This document shows, piece by piece, positions 41,220 through 49,625 of a DNA stretch of 64,000 bases (positions are counted from its first letter, which is position 1; every line of letters begins with the position of its first letter). The notes under the pieces were generated by a model that worked only from the letters and a program-made list of their open reading frames with translations, was not told where the DNA came from and did not search any database. Source of the DNA: JAGXQV01 sp964451375 (GTDB lineage: Bacteria; Pseudomonadota; Gammaproteobacteria; Burkholderiales; Sulfuricellaceae); assembly GCA_964451375.1 (NCBI GenBank), contig CAYVIN010000004.1:41499-105498 (forward strand), in the 5' to 3' direction. The position numbers and the translations under genes were made by a program.

Positions 41220-42294
41220 AGGGGCCGCTCAGCGCCTCTTGGAGCAGGGCGGCGGGCACGTCGGCGCTGACCAGCGAGCTACCAATGCCGCGCAGCAGGA
41301 CGAAACGGATGCGTCCGCCCTCGACTTTCTTGTCCAGCCCCATCAGGTCGAGATATTTATCCGGGCCGAGTGCGGGGGAAATCACCGGCAGGCCGGCGGC
41401 CTCGAAAATGCGCCGGGTGCGCTCAACATCCGCGTCGCTGATCCACCCCAGGCGACGCGAAACGTCGGCGGCCAGCATGGTGCCGGCGGCAACCGCTTCG
41501 CCGTGTAACCACACGCCGTAACCCATCCCGGATTCTATGGCGTGGCCGAAGGTATGGCCGAGATTGAGTAACGCGCGCTGCCCGCTTTCGCGTTCGTCGG
41601 CGGCCACCACTTCCGCCTTGTTTTCGCAGGAACGGCGGATCGCGTAGGCCAGCGCGGCAGGATCGCGGGCCAGCAGCTTGTCCATATTCGCTTCCAGCCA
41701 GTCGAAAAACGCCGGGTCGCGGATCAAGCCGTATTTGATGACTTCCGCGAGGCCTGCGCTGAGTTCGCGATCCGGCAGGGTGTTAAGCGTAAGGGTATCG
41801 GCGAGTACCAGACGTGGCTGGTAAAACGCGCCGATCATGTTCTTGCCCAACGGATGATTGATGCCGGTCTTGCCGCCTACCGATGAATCGACCTGGGCCA
41901 GCAGCGTGGTGGGTATCTGGATGAACGGCACACCGCGCAAATAGGTGGCTGCGGCGTACCCGGTAAGGTCACCGATCACTCCGCCGCCCAGTGCGATCAG
42001 CGTAGTTTTGCGCTCGCAGCGGTGGGTCAGCAGTTCAGTGTAAATCTGATTGAGTGTTTCAGCGGTTTTGTAGGTCTCGCCGTCGGGGAGAATCACCGGG
42101 ATACATTTGACTCCCGCCGCTTCCAGCGGGGTGCGCAAAACATCAAGATAAAGCGGCGCAACAGTGGTGTTGGTGACGATGGCGACCTGTTTCTGGGCGA
42201 GGTGGGGCAGGATCAGGTCGGCTTGGGAAAGGATGTTTTCACCGATCAGGATGGGGTAGGCGCGTTCGCCCAAATCAACGTTCAAGGTTTGCAT
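41209..42294 (-). CDS. aroB: 3-dehydroquinate synthase
   Basis: Second step of the shikimate pathway, converting DAHP to 3-dehydroquinate with NAD+ and Zn2+. The ATG at 42294 gives 361 residues beginning MQTLNVDLGERAYPILIGEN (E. coli AroB has 362); a TTG four codons upstream is less likely. Motifs: LPDGETYKTAETLNQIY, ALGGGVIGDLTGYAAATYLR, the metal-binding E in LAEVIKYGLI and histidines in NLGHTFGHAIE and WLHGEAVAAG. It overlaps aroK by 20 bp and dgt by 11 bp. Confidence 0.97.
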   Translation of the reverse strand: MQTLNVDLGERAYPILIGENILSQADLILPHLAQKQVAIVTNTTVAPLYLDVLRTPLEAAGVKCIPVILPDGETYKTAETLNQIYTELLTHRCERKTTLIALGGGVIGDLTGYAAATYLRGVPFIQIPTTLLAQVDSSVGGKTGINHPLGKNMIGAFYQPRLVLADTLTLNTLPDRELSAGLAEVIKYGLIRDPAFFDWLEANMDKLLARDPAALAYAIRRSCENKAEVVAADERESGQRALLNLGHTFGHAIESGMGYGVWLHGEAVAAGTMLAADVSRRLGWISDADVERTRRIFEAAGLPVISPALGPDKYLDLMGLDKKVEGGRIRFVLLRGIGSSLVSADVPAALLQEALSGPYVG

Positions 42295-42823
42295 GGAATT
42301 CTTCAAGCTTGTCTTCGAGGTGGTGAGTTAATGCGCTGGCGGTCTGGTCGCCGGTGTCGATCACGATGTCGGCGATTTCCAGATAAAGCGGGTCGCGCTG
42401 TTTGTAGAGTTCCGCAAGCCGGGCGCGTGGGTCGGCGGTTTGCAGCAGAGGGCGGTTGCGGTCGTGGCGGGTGCGTTGCCACAAATCATGGACTTTGGCG
42501 CGCAAATAGACGACGACGCCGTTTTTTTGCAGGTTTTCGCGATTTTCGGGATTAAGCACAGCCCCGCCGCCGGTCGCCAGAATAACGTTTTCCAGGGCGC
42601 TCAATTCGGCAATCATCGCCACTTCGCGGGCGCGGAACCCGGCTTCGCCTTCCACCTCGAAAATCAGCGGAATGTTGACGCCGGTGCGTTTCTCGATCTC
42701 CTGGTCGGAATCGTAAAAGGCCTTACGTTGGCGTTTGGCCAATAACTTGCCGATGGTGGTTTTGCCCGCCCCCATCAATCCAACGAAAAATACATTCCCG
42801 GAAATTTTCGACATGGTTGGCAT
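42275..42823 (-). CDS. aroK: shikimate kinase
   Basis: Phosphorylates shikimate in aromatic amino-acid synthesis. The 182-residue product has Walker A GLMGAGKTTIGKLLA (from residue 15), the shikimate-binding DSDQEIEKRTG and GGGAV (ILATGGGAVL), and the lid region RNRPLLQT. Starts at 42823 or at a second ATG at 42814 are both possible. It is the first gene of aroK-aroB-dgt. The pilMNOPQ genes that often precede aroK in related bacteria are absent; a divergent RCC1 gene lies there instead. Confidence 0.96.
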   Translation of the reverse strand: MPTMSKISGNVFFVGLMGAGKTTIGKLLAKRQRKAFYDSDQEIEKRTGVNIPLIFEVEGEAGFRAREVAMIAELSALENVILATGGGAVLNPENRENLQKNGVVVYLRAKVHDLWQRTRHDRNRPLLQTADPRARLAELYKQRDPLYLEIADIVIDTGDQTASALTHHLEDKLEEFHANLER

Positions 42824-42966
42824 TTTAGCCGAAATTAACTGCGCTGCTCTTCAAAACTGCTGTTGAAACTTAACATTATTTTGACAAATTGCGAGTAATC
42901 ACATAATAATTAAGGAAACTTGCGCTGTTCTCCCGTCGCGCCCTGCTCCCCTTTCGGAGGTTCTCC

Positions 42967-44514
42967 ATGAATCGAATTCCTTTCAAATTTGGCGTCTTTC
43001 TTCCTGCCTGCGCTGCCGCGCTATTAACTTTTCAGGCCGAGGCCGCAACGCCGATGATTTATGCCGGTTCCCAAGTCTCGCTGGCGCTTAACGTCGATGG
43101 GAACGTGGTGGTCTGGGGAACCAATACAGGGGGCCAATTCGGCAACAATTCATCTTCCGCCAGCAGTTCTACCCCGGTTTCGGTGAATATCAAGAATGTC
43201 GTCAGCCTGGCGACCGGACTGGCGCATGTTCTTGCCATCAAGTCGGACAAAACGGCTGCCGCTTGGGGAGGAAACGGATACGGGCAATTGGGGGACGGAA
43301 CAAACGTTGCGTCCAAAACCCCCGTTACGGTTAAATTTCTAAGTAGCGAAGCGTCGCAATTCAGCGCCGGCAGTTCCAGCACCTATGCGCGCCTGACCGA
43401 TGGCACCGTAAAGGCATGGGGGCAGAATGCCTCAGGGCAACTTGGTGATGGCACTACCACGAACAGTACAGCGGTTGCGACAACGGTTAGTAACCTGACC
43501 GATGTGGCGTCCATCGCGGCGGGGCCATATCATGTTCTGGCTCTCAAAGCTGACGGCACCCTGTGGAGTTGGGGATCAAACAGTAGTGGGGAGCTCGGAA
43601 CCGGGTCTTCCGCAACCAGTTCTTCTACCCCGGCGCAAGTATTGAGTGATGTTGTTGCGATGGCCGGTGGTACGACACATAGCCTGGCGATCAAGTCTGA
43701 TGGTACCGTCTGGGCATGGGGATCAACCGCTACCGGCCTCTACTATGGGGAAGTCGGCCCCAAAGCAAGTGCTACGCCGGTTCAGATATCCAACCTCGAC
43801 CAGGTAAGCGCTGTTTCCGCCGGCGACTATTTTTCCGTTGCGTTGCGTAAGGACGGTACTGTCTGGGCGTGGGGGGCCAACGATGGGGGGCAGCTTGGTG
43901 ATGGAACGAATTCCAGTTCGACGATACCCGTCCAGGTTACCGGTTTGACATCAATTATCGCTATAGCCGGAGGTTCTACCCACTGTCTGGCACTCAAGTC
44001 AGACGGCACGGTTTGGGCGTGGGGATTCAACCAGCAAGGGCAACTCGGTAACGGCTCTACAAGCAGTTCCAACGTGCCGGTACAGGTGGTCGGGGCAAAT
44101 TCGCTGGGGTTTCTCAACTTGAAGACTTCCACATCTTCTTCGTCATCCTCCTCAACAACCGGGACTACCGGGAACGTCAATACGACCTATACCAACACGT
44201 CGCAAACCGGGAACGTCAATACGACCTATTCAAATCCCAGCCAGACGCCCAGCTTCACCTGTAAAACCGCCACTATGGAAGATTACGAGAGGCTGTTTCG
44301 GTGGGCGGAGGGCAAATATGGTGAGCTTTTTTATTCAGGAACAAAAACGGAGAAGACCGGCGACTATACCTACAGGTATTACACGGCTACAAATATCTTT
44401 TTGGGGTTCAAAGGCGGGATTATCTACTTTTATCAACCATCACGTTGGTCAAGCATTATGTCACTGGGGCAAACCTGCGTTTTCCTACAAAAAGCGCAGG
44501 ATGACGGTTATTAG
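42967..44514 (+). CDS. secreted RCC1-repeat beta-propeller protein
   Basis: A 515-residue exported protein: signal peptide to about residue 27 (VFLPACAAALLTFQAEA), then six to seven RCC1 blades over about 30-375. Each blade has the form LAIKSDGTVWAWG-x-N-x-GQLGDGT-x-S-x-PVQV. A Ser/Thr/Asn linker follows with a tandem GNVNTTYTN/GNVNTTYSN repeat. The compact C-terminal domain of about 70 residues (YERLFRWAEGKYGELFYSGT, then YYTATNIFLGFKGGIIYF) has two cysteines. The shape suggests a binding or adhesion function at the cell surface, but no ligand can be proposed. FGG of GGAGG lies 6 bp before the ATG. Confidence 0.88.
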   Translation: MNRIPFKFGVFLPACAAALLTFQAEAATPMIYAGSQVSLALNVDGNVVVWGTNTGGQFGNNSSSASSSTPVSVNIKNVVSLATGLAHVLAIKSDKTAAAWGGNGYGQLGDGTNVASKTPVTVKFLSSEASQFSAGSSSTYARLTDGTVKAWGQNASGQLGDGTTTNSTAVATTVSNLTDVASIAAGPYHVLALKADGTLWSWGSNSSGELGTGSSATSSSTPAQVLSDVVAMAGGTTHSLAIKSDGTVWAWGSTATGLYYGEVGPKASATPVQISNLDQVSAVSAGDYFSVALRKDGTVWAWGANDGGQLGDGTNSSSTIPVQVTGLTSIIAIAGGSTHCLALKSDGTVWAWGFNQQGQLGNGSTSSSNVPVQVVGANSLGFLNLKTSTSSSSSSSTTGTTGNVNTTYTNTSQTGNVNTTYSNPSQTPSFTCKTATMEDYERLFRWAEGKYGELFYSGTKTEKTGDYTYRYYTATNIFLGFKGGIIYFYQPSRWSSIMSLGQTCVFLQKAQDDGY

Positions 44515-45014
44515 AGAGGATATTTCCTAAATTCGCACGATGATTGTGCGGGATATTGCGAGCTTTCTCCTGTCGGCGAAATGCCTGCTTACCCGCGCCT
44601 GTTGCATCGGCAAAGTTCGTGAATGAGTTGCGTGGCTATTCATGCAGGGGACTGAGCGAAATTTCCCTGATAAACAAATAGCCTGCGAGGGTGTGTGCAA
44701 TTTGTGAAATATTCGAGCTGGTAAATGCTGAAATTTGGAGGGAGGTTGAGCTGTCTGTGTGTCGTCGTTGATCAGTGAATACACATATCGTATTCGACGA
44801 ACCGAACTACCTTGTTTCATGAGAACTGCTATTTGTCCTGTCTTCAGATTCCATATCTGAATTTTTGGATACTATCGCCAAGTAACAACTGATTTGCGGG
44901 ACAAGCAAACAACACTACCTCTCCAGTCCCGCCAACTTACTAATTCCAAAAACAAAGGACACCCTTGGGTGTCCTTTGTGTCGCCATCAGGCGTTTAGCC
45001 TATCGATAAACTGA
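44515..45014. other. 500-bp gene-free region between RCC1 and pilin genes
   Basis: AT-richer than neighbours. The only open frame (minus, 44527-44820) has no ribosome site, odd composition and no recognisable family, so I do not call it. A small CGCAC/GTGCG hairpin near 44537-44556 follows the RCC1 stop, and the pilin terminator lies at the right end. Confidence 0.6.
44945..44978 (-). terminator. rho-independent terminator of the pilin gene
   Basis: CAAAGGACACCC (44953-44964) and GGGTGTCCTTTG (44967-44978) form a perfect 12-bp stem. Read on the minus strand it is followed by TTTTTGG. It lies 36 bp after the pilin stop. Confidence 0.88.
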
Positions 45015-45431
45015 TTAGCAAATCGGCGATGCAGCGGTTTTGCAGGTGCCGGTCGTTGCCCAAGTGACGCCAGTAGCAGCCAAGGTCGGGGTCAGGATGT
45101 AGGTTTCACCTGCCAATCCACCAGTAGCAGTTGCAGTTGCGGTAATGGTGCCATTGGCAGCCGTAGCAACAGAGGCGACGTAGGTGGAAGGATTAGTCGC
45201 ATCAGCAGGAACGCCGTTGGAACCACCGGCACAGGCGGTCAGGGCATTTTGATCTTGTGCACAAAGCTCAACAGCGGACTTACGCGAAGTGGTAGATTGA
45301 ATGACCTCAGTGAACTTCGCTTTCTTGGTGTAGTTCTGGTAGGACGGGATAGCCACGGCAGCCAGAATGCCGATGATGGCGACGACGATCATCAGTTCGA
45401 TCAGGGTGAAGCCTTGTTGTACTTTTTTCAT
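45015..45431 (-). CDS. pilA: type IV major pilin-like protein
   Basis: A 138-residue type IVa prepilin. The leader MKKVQQG is cleaved before F8 (FTLIELMIVVAIIGILAAVA), with the conserved Glu at mature position 5. The hydrophobic helix is followed by a Ser/Thr/Ala-rich globular domain. The C-terminal disulfide loop is CKTAASPIC, and another Cys pair lies in LCAQDQNALTACAGG. It is preceded by a sigma-54 promoter and followed by its own terminator. No pilus assembly genes other than the PilB/GspE-like ATPase lie nearby. Confidence 0.93.
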   Translation of the reverse strand: MKKVQQGFTLIELMIVVAIIGILAAVAIPSYQNYTKKAKFTEVIQSTTSRKSAVELCAQDQNALTACAGGSNGVPADATNPSTYVASVATAANGTITATATATGGLAGETYILTPTLAATGVTWATTGTCKTAASPIC

Positions 45432-45499
45432 TTTGTATCTCCTTGAGTTGGATTAAGTGACTTGCTTCAAAAAACACACGCGGTGTTTGTCTGGTTATA

Positions 45500-45515
45500 C
45501 GCAACCACCGTGCCA
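45500..45515 (-). promoter_or_regulatory. sigma-54 promoter of the pilin gene
   Basis: On the minus strand TGGCACG-GTGG-TTGC is a full match to the -24/-12 consensus, 69 bp upstream of the pilin ATG. Sigma-54 with the PilR activator is the usual control of pilA (family knowledge); pilSR are not in the window. Confidence 0.85.
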
Positions 45516-45583
45516 GCTCTGATTTCCCCTAATACACGACAATTTCTTCGCCTGCCCTCATTTTTGGCACCCGAATCCGGGCA

Positions 45584-45608
45584 GAAAGTGACGTAATACG
45601 TCACTTTC
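45584..45608. repeat. 25-bp perfect palindrome at the HD-GYP stop codon
   Basis: GAAAGTGACGTA and TACGTCACTTTC flank a single A. The right arm overlaps the HD-GYP stop codon (45607-45609). It may be a terminator stem without a T run, or an operator upstream of the pilin promoter. Confidence 0.7.
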
Positions 45609-47235
45609 AGGGGGTGTACCCAGGTATCTTGCTTACTTCCACTTCGTCGATCTGCTCGGGTTCGAGGAATTCCCTGGCGTAGGTCAGATAGACCTTTTCG
45701 CGTATGAATACGTCGAACAGGTCAGGATCGACATGGTTGTCGAGTTTCATCCGGCCCAGGATAGTGAGTGCTTCGGTGAGTGTCTTGCCGGGTTTGTAGG
45801 GACGGTCGCGTGCGGTGAGCGCTTCGAAGATGTCGGCGATGCCCATGACCCGCGCCTGCACCGGCATCTGGTCGCGGGTCAGGCCGTTCGGGTAGCCTTT
45901 GCCATCCATCCGTTCGTGGTGGCCGCCGGCGTATTCGGGGACGCGGCGCAGGTGTTTCGGCCAGGGTAACGCCTCCAGCATTTTGATGGTGGCGACGATG
46001 TGGTGGTTGATGATCTGCCGTTCCTTGTCGGTAAGGGTGCCTTTGGCGATGTTGAGGTTGGTGATTTCTTCCTCGGACAGCAGTGGTGCTTCTTCATCCT
46101 TTTCGTTGCGCCACATTCTCGCGCCGATGTTGCGGATACGCTGTTGCTTTTCCGGCGCCATGAATTCGCCGCCGGTGTTGGAGAGGCGCACAAACTCGCG
46201 ATCCTCGTCGAGGTGGCGCACCTGATTGCGGAATTCCTCCTCCAGCATCGCGGCAGCGCCGCTGTCGCCGGCTTCCAGCGCGGCGAGTTTGCCGCGCAGC
46301 ATCTCGATTTCGGCGTCGCGTTTTAACACCTCGAAACGGGTGTCGATGGCGTGGACGCGATCATAGATGGTTTCCAGCTTGGTGGATTTGTCCACCACGT
46401 ATTCCGGGGTGGTGATTTTTCCGCAGTCGTGCAGCAGGCCGGCGATCTTGAGTTCGTAGATATCCTTCGGATTCATGTGAAAATCGGTCAGGGGGCCGGT
46501 GGTGACGCGATTGGCGGCTTCGGCGAGCAGCATGGTGAGCACTGGTACGCGCTGGCAGTGTCCGCCGGTGTAGGGCGATTTGTCGTCGATTGCGAGGTTG
46601 ATGAGGTTGACGAAGGACTCGAACAGTTCTTCCAGCTGGTTGATGAGTTGCCGGTTGGTCAGGGCAATCGCGGCCTGGGAGGCGAGTGATTCCACTAGGT
46701 GCTGATCCTCCGGCGAAAACGGGACGATTTTTCCGCTATTGGGGTCTTGCGAGTTGATGAGCTGCAAGACGCCGATGATTTCGCTTTCGTGGTTCTTCAT
46801 CGGTACGGTGAGGAAGGACTGCGAGCGGTAGTTGTTTTTCTGATCGAAGAAACGTGTTCCCGAAAAATCGAATCCCTCGGCAATGTAGGCATCCTCGATA
46901 TTGATCGGCTTATCTTGCAGAACGGCGTAAGCGGCGACTGCGGTATTGTTGGGCTGCCCGTCCTTGTAGAGCTGAATGGGCGGGAGTGTGATCGGATTGC
47001 CGGTGGTGCCGCCCAGAGCAAAACCCAATGAGTCGGTGCGCATGATCTCGAAAGTGAGATATTCCATGTCGTGTACGCGGTACAAGGTTCCGGCGTCGGC
47101 ATTGGTGATGGTTTTGGCCGCCAGCAGGATGGTTTCGAGCAGTCGATTGATATCTTTTTCCGAAGAAAGCGCGACGCCGATGGCGTTGAGCTGTTCGAGG
47201 CGGCCAAGCAGATTGACGGATGAGGGGGTGTTCAT
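45607..47235 (-). CDS. GAF-HD-GYP phosphodiesterase-like protein
   Basis: Probable c-di-GMP hydrolase. The ATG at 47235 behind GGGAG gives 542 residues. A GAF domain covers about 10-185 (LETILLAAKTITNADAGTLY; SFLTVPMKNHESEIIGVLQL). The HD-GYP domain has H269-D270 in LLHDCGK and the extended HHERMDGKGYP motif from H439. A roughly 100-residue insertion between them (LKRDAEIEMLRGKLAALEAG and on) is longer than in standard HD-GYP domains. It ends with PYKPGKTLTEALTILGRMK, the usual helix. The gene is last in the signalling series, 176 bp before pilA. Confidence 0.93.
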   Translation of the reverse strand: MNTPSSVNLLGRLEQLNAIGVALSSEKDINRLLETILLAAKTITNADAGTLYRVHDMEYLTFEIMRTDSLGFALGGTTGNPITLPPIQLYKDGQPNNTAVAAYAVLQDKPINIEDAYIAEGFDFSGTRFFDQKNNYRSQSFLTVPMKNHESEIIGVLQLINSQDPNSGKIVPFSPEDQHLVESLASQAAIALTNRQLINQLEELFESFVNLINLAIDDKSPYTGGHCQRVPVLTMLLAEAANRVTTGPLTDFHMNPKDIYELKIAGLLHDCGKITTPEYVVDKSTKLETIYDRVHAIDTRFEVLKRDAEIEMLRGKLAALEAGDSGAAAMLEEEFRNQVRHLDEDREFVRLSNTGGEFMAPEKQQRIRNIGARMWRNEKDEEAPLLSEEEITNLNIAKGTLTDKERQIINHHIVATIKMLEALPWPKHLRRVPEYAGGHHERMDGKGYPNGLTRDQMPVQARVMGIADIFEALTARDRPYKPGKTLTEALTILGRMKLDNHVDPDLFDVFIREKVYLTYAREFLEPEQIDEVEVSKIPGYTP

Positions 47236-47261
47236 GATCGTTCTCCCGAGTATTTCCGGCG

Positions 47262-49622
47262 TTATTTGATACACACGGAGCGCACCTGCTTCATGTCGGT
47301 GATGCCTTGCAGGACTTTTTCGATGCCGTCCATCTTGAGGGTGCGCATTCCATCCTCCAACGCGGTTGCGAACATTTCCGCGACACGCGCGTGCTCCTGA
47401 ATATTTTTCTTGACGGCGTCACTGCCTACCAGCAGTTCGTGCAGGCCCAGCCGGCCTTTGTAGCCGGTGCCGCCGCAAGTCTCGCAGCCGACCGGCTCAT
47501 GTACGATCAGTTCGCCTTTTTCGTTGGCGAAGGACTGTTTCCATTCCTTGAAAATATTTTCGTAAGCGGCTTTGGGGTCTTTTTTCCAGGTGGTGGTGTT
47601 GGTCAGTTCGCTGCAATATTCGTTGAGCATCCCCTTGATTTCATCCATGCCTGCAACGTGCGGTTTTTTGCATTTGCCGCACAGGCGTTTTGCCAGACGT
47701 TGAGCCAGGATGCCCAGCAGGGCGTCGGAGAAGTTGAAGGGATCCATACCCATATCGAGCAAGCGGATGATCGATTCCGGGGCGCTGTTGGTGTGCAGCG
47801 TGGCGAGCACCAGATGGCCGGTGAGAGAGGCCTCGATACCGGTAGAGACGGTTTCCTTGTCGCGCATTTCGCCGACCATGATGACATCCGGGTCGGCGCG
47901 TAGAAAAGCCCGCATGGCGATGGCGAAGGTCAGCCCGGCCTTGGGGTTCATCTGCACCTGGCGCAGGCCCTTTTGGGTGATTTCCACCGGGTCTTCCGCC
48001 GTCCAGATTTTGGTTTCCGAGGTATTCAGATATTTCAGTACCGAATGCAGGGTGGTGGTTTTACCGGAACCGGTCGGGCCGCACACAAAAAACAGGCCGT
48101 AAGGTTTATCCACTGTGGATTTCAGGGTGCTGTAATTGCGTTTTGACAAGCCCAGCTTGTCGAGGGGAATCGGTTCGCCGGCGGCCAGAATACGCATCAC
48201 CACATCTTCGACGTTGCCGGCGGTGGGAATGGTGGCGACCCGCAGTTCGATGTCGAGAGGCCCGTATTTCTTGAACTTGATCTTGCCGTCCTGGGGTTTG
48301 CGTTTTTCCGAGATATCCAGGTCGCACATGATCTTCAGGCGAGCGATCAGGGCGTTGCGGTAGCTCGACGGAATCTCGATGTAGTTCCCCAACGAACCGT
48401 CGCGGCGAAAGCGCACCTGTACCTTTTCCTTGCCGATGCCGGGTTCGATGTGAATGTCCGATGCGCCTTGCTGATAGGCGTCAACAATGATTCTGTTGAC
48501 CAGTTTCACCAGTTCGTTATCGGCTGCCGCGCTCGCTTCGTCGGCTGCGCCATCTTCGCCGACGACATCGTCTTCCATCCCGGAGAGCATATCGCCGATG
48601 GAGGTTTCATCGACTTGAGCGCCAAAAAAGTGGTTCATGCTCAACACGAATTCGTGATGTGAACAGACCCGGTAAATCAGTTTGTGTTTGGGGAATACGT
48701 TGTTGGCGACGCGCGAGGAACGTATCAGTTCCGGGTCGGGCGTGAGGATAACCAGCCCTTCCGGGCCTTCCTCAATGGGCAGCCACAGCGCTTGTTCGAC
48801 ATATTCGCGCTTGAGGTTCTTGAGTAGATCGATGGGCTTGATGCGGTCAGATTTGAAAGGCTCGTAGGACACCTGATAAAAAGCCGACAGGGATCGTCCC
48901 ATGGCTTCCGGCTTGATCTGGAAGTCCTCGATCAGCACATCCTCGATACTCCGCGATTTTTTGCGCGCCGAACGCACCGCCAACTCCAGTTCCGTAGCGG
49001 AAATATGCCCTTCACCGATCAACGTGTCGAACTTGGTCTTGATACCTGGTTGGGGGCGCTGGCGCTGCTCAAAGGCAATCGCCAGGGTTTTTCCGAGTTC
49101 GCCTATGCCTTCCACAGCCACCGAGGGAAACGGCAAGCCCGACAGGGAATTGATGATCTGCACCACCCCGAGCAGGTCGTTGTCTTCGTTGAGAATGGGC
49201 GCAACCAGCATTTGTTTGGTGCGATAGCCGGTCTTGAGATCAACCTCCTTGAGGAAGCGAATCTCGGGCGCAAATTTTTTCAGTTCATTTTCGTCGTAGA
49301 CATCCGCGATACTCACTACCGCCCTATGGAACGCCGTGTAGCCGGCCACGCTTTGCGGCGAAATCGGCAGACGGATGTCCTTGAAGGAACCCAGGCCGGT
49401 TTTGACCTTGGATACGATGGTGTTTTTGTCCTCGCCGGTCACGTAAATGGTGAGGCGATCCGCCTCGAATAACGAGCAGATTTCACCCGACAACTCCAGC
49501 ATGATTTCGTCGATGTTGCGGGTGGCGTGAATCTTGTTGGTGACAGTCTGGAGCTTTTTGGTGAAAGCCAGTTTGCTTCCCAGGTCGGAAACAGTGTCGG
49601 CGGGGGCGGCGGTGATCGGCAT
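47262..49622 (-). CDS. GAF-fused PilB/GspE-type assembly ATPase
   Basis: A 786-residue secretion/pilus extension ATPase with an added N-terminal GAF domain (about 20-190: MLELSGEICSLFEADRLTIY; KQMLVAPILNEDNDLLGVVQ). An MshEN-like N-domain (about 205-350) may bind c-di-GMP. The T2SSE ATPase core has Walker A GPTGSGKT (515-522), Asp-box residues TAEDPVEI, Walker B MVGEMRD and His-box TLHTNSAPESIIRLLDMG. A tetracysteine zinc site is formed by CGKCKKPH and CETCGGTGYKGR. It begins 3 bp after the phosphodiesterase-like gene and is followed by HD-GYP, so c-di-GMP or GAF ligands may gate it (inference). Confidence 0.93.
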   Translation of the reverse strand: MPITAAPADTVSDLGSKLAFTKKLQTVTNKIHATRNIDEIMLELSGEICSLFEADRLTIYVTGEDKNTIVSKVKTGLGSFKDIRLPISPQSVAGYTAFHRAVVSIADVYDENELKKFAPEIRFLKEVDLKTGYRTKQMLVAPILNEDNDLLGVVQIINSLSGLPFPSVAVEGIGELGKTLAIAFEQRQRPQPGIKTKFDTLIGEGHISATELELAVRSARKKSRSIEDVLIEDFQIKPEAMGRSLSAFYQVSYEPFKSDRIKPIDLLKNLKREYVEQALWLPIEEGPEGLVILTPDPELIRSSRVANNVFPKHKLIYRVCSHHEFVLSMNHFFGAQVDETSIGDMLSGMEDDVVGEDGAADEASAAADNELVKLVNRIIVDAYQQGASDIHIEPGIGKEKVQVRFRRDGSLGNYIEIPSSYRNALIARLKIMCDLDISEKRKPQDGKIKFKKYGPLDIELRVATIPTAGNVEDVVMRILAAGEPIPLDKLGLSKRNYSTLKSTVDKPYGLFFVCGPTGSGKTTTLHSVLKYLNTSETKIWTAEDPVEITQKGLRQVQMNPKAGLTFAIAMRAFLRADPDVIMVGEMRDKETVSTGIEASLTGHLVLATLHTNSAPESIIRLLDMGMDPFNFSDALLGILAQRLAKRLCGKCKKPHVAGMDEIKGMLNEYCSELTNTTTWKKDPKAAYENIFKEWKQSFANEKGELIVHEPVGCETCGGTGYKGRLGLHELLVGSDAVKKNIQEHARVAEMFATALEDGMRTLKMDGIEKVLQGITDMKQVRSVCIK

Positions 49623-49625
49623 GAT

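Noticed and set aside
44170..44240. Tandem DNA repeat as a mobile or regulatory repeat
   Set aside because: It is an in-frame coding duplication (GNVNTTYTN/GNVNTTYSN) in the linker of the RCC1 protein.
44527..44820. 97-codon minus frame between RCC1 and pilin genes
   Set aside because: No ribosome site, unusual composition and no domain; the region looks non-coding.
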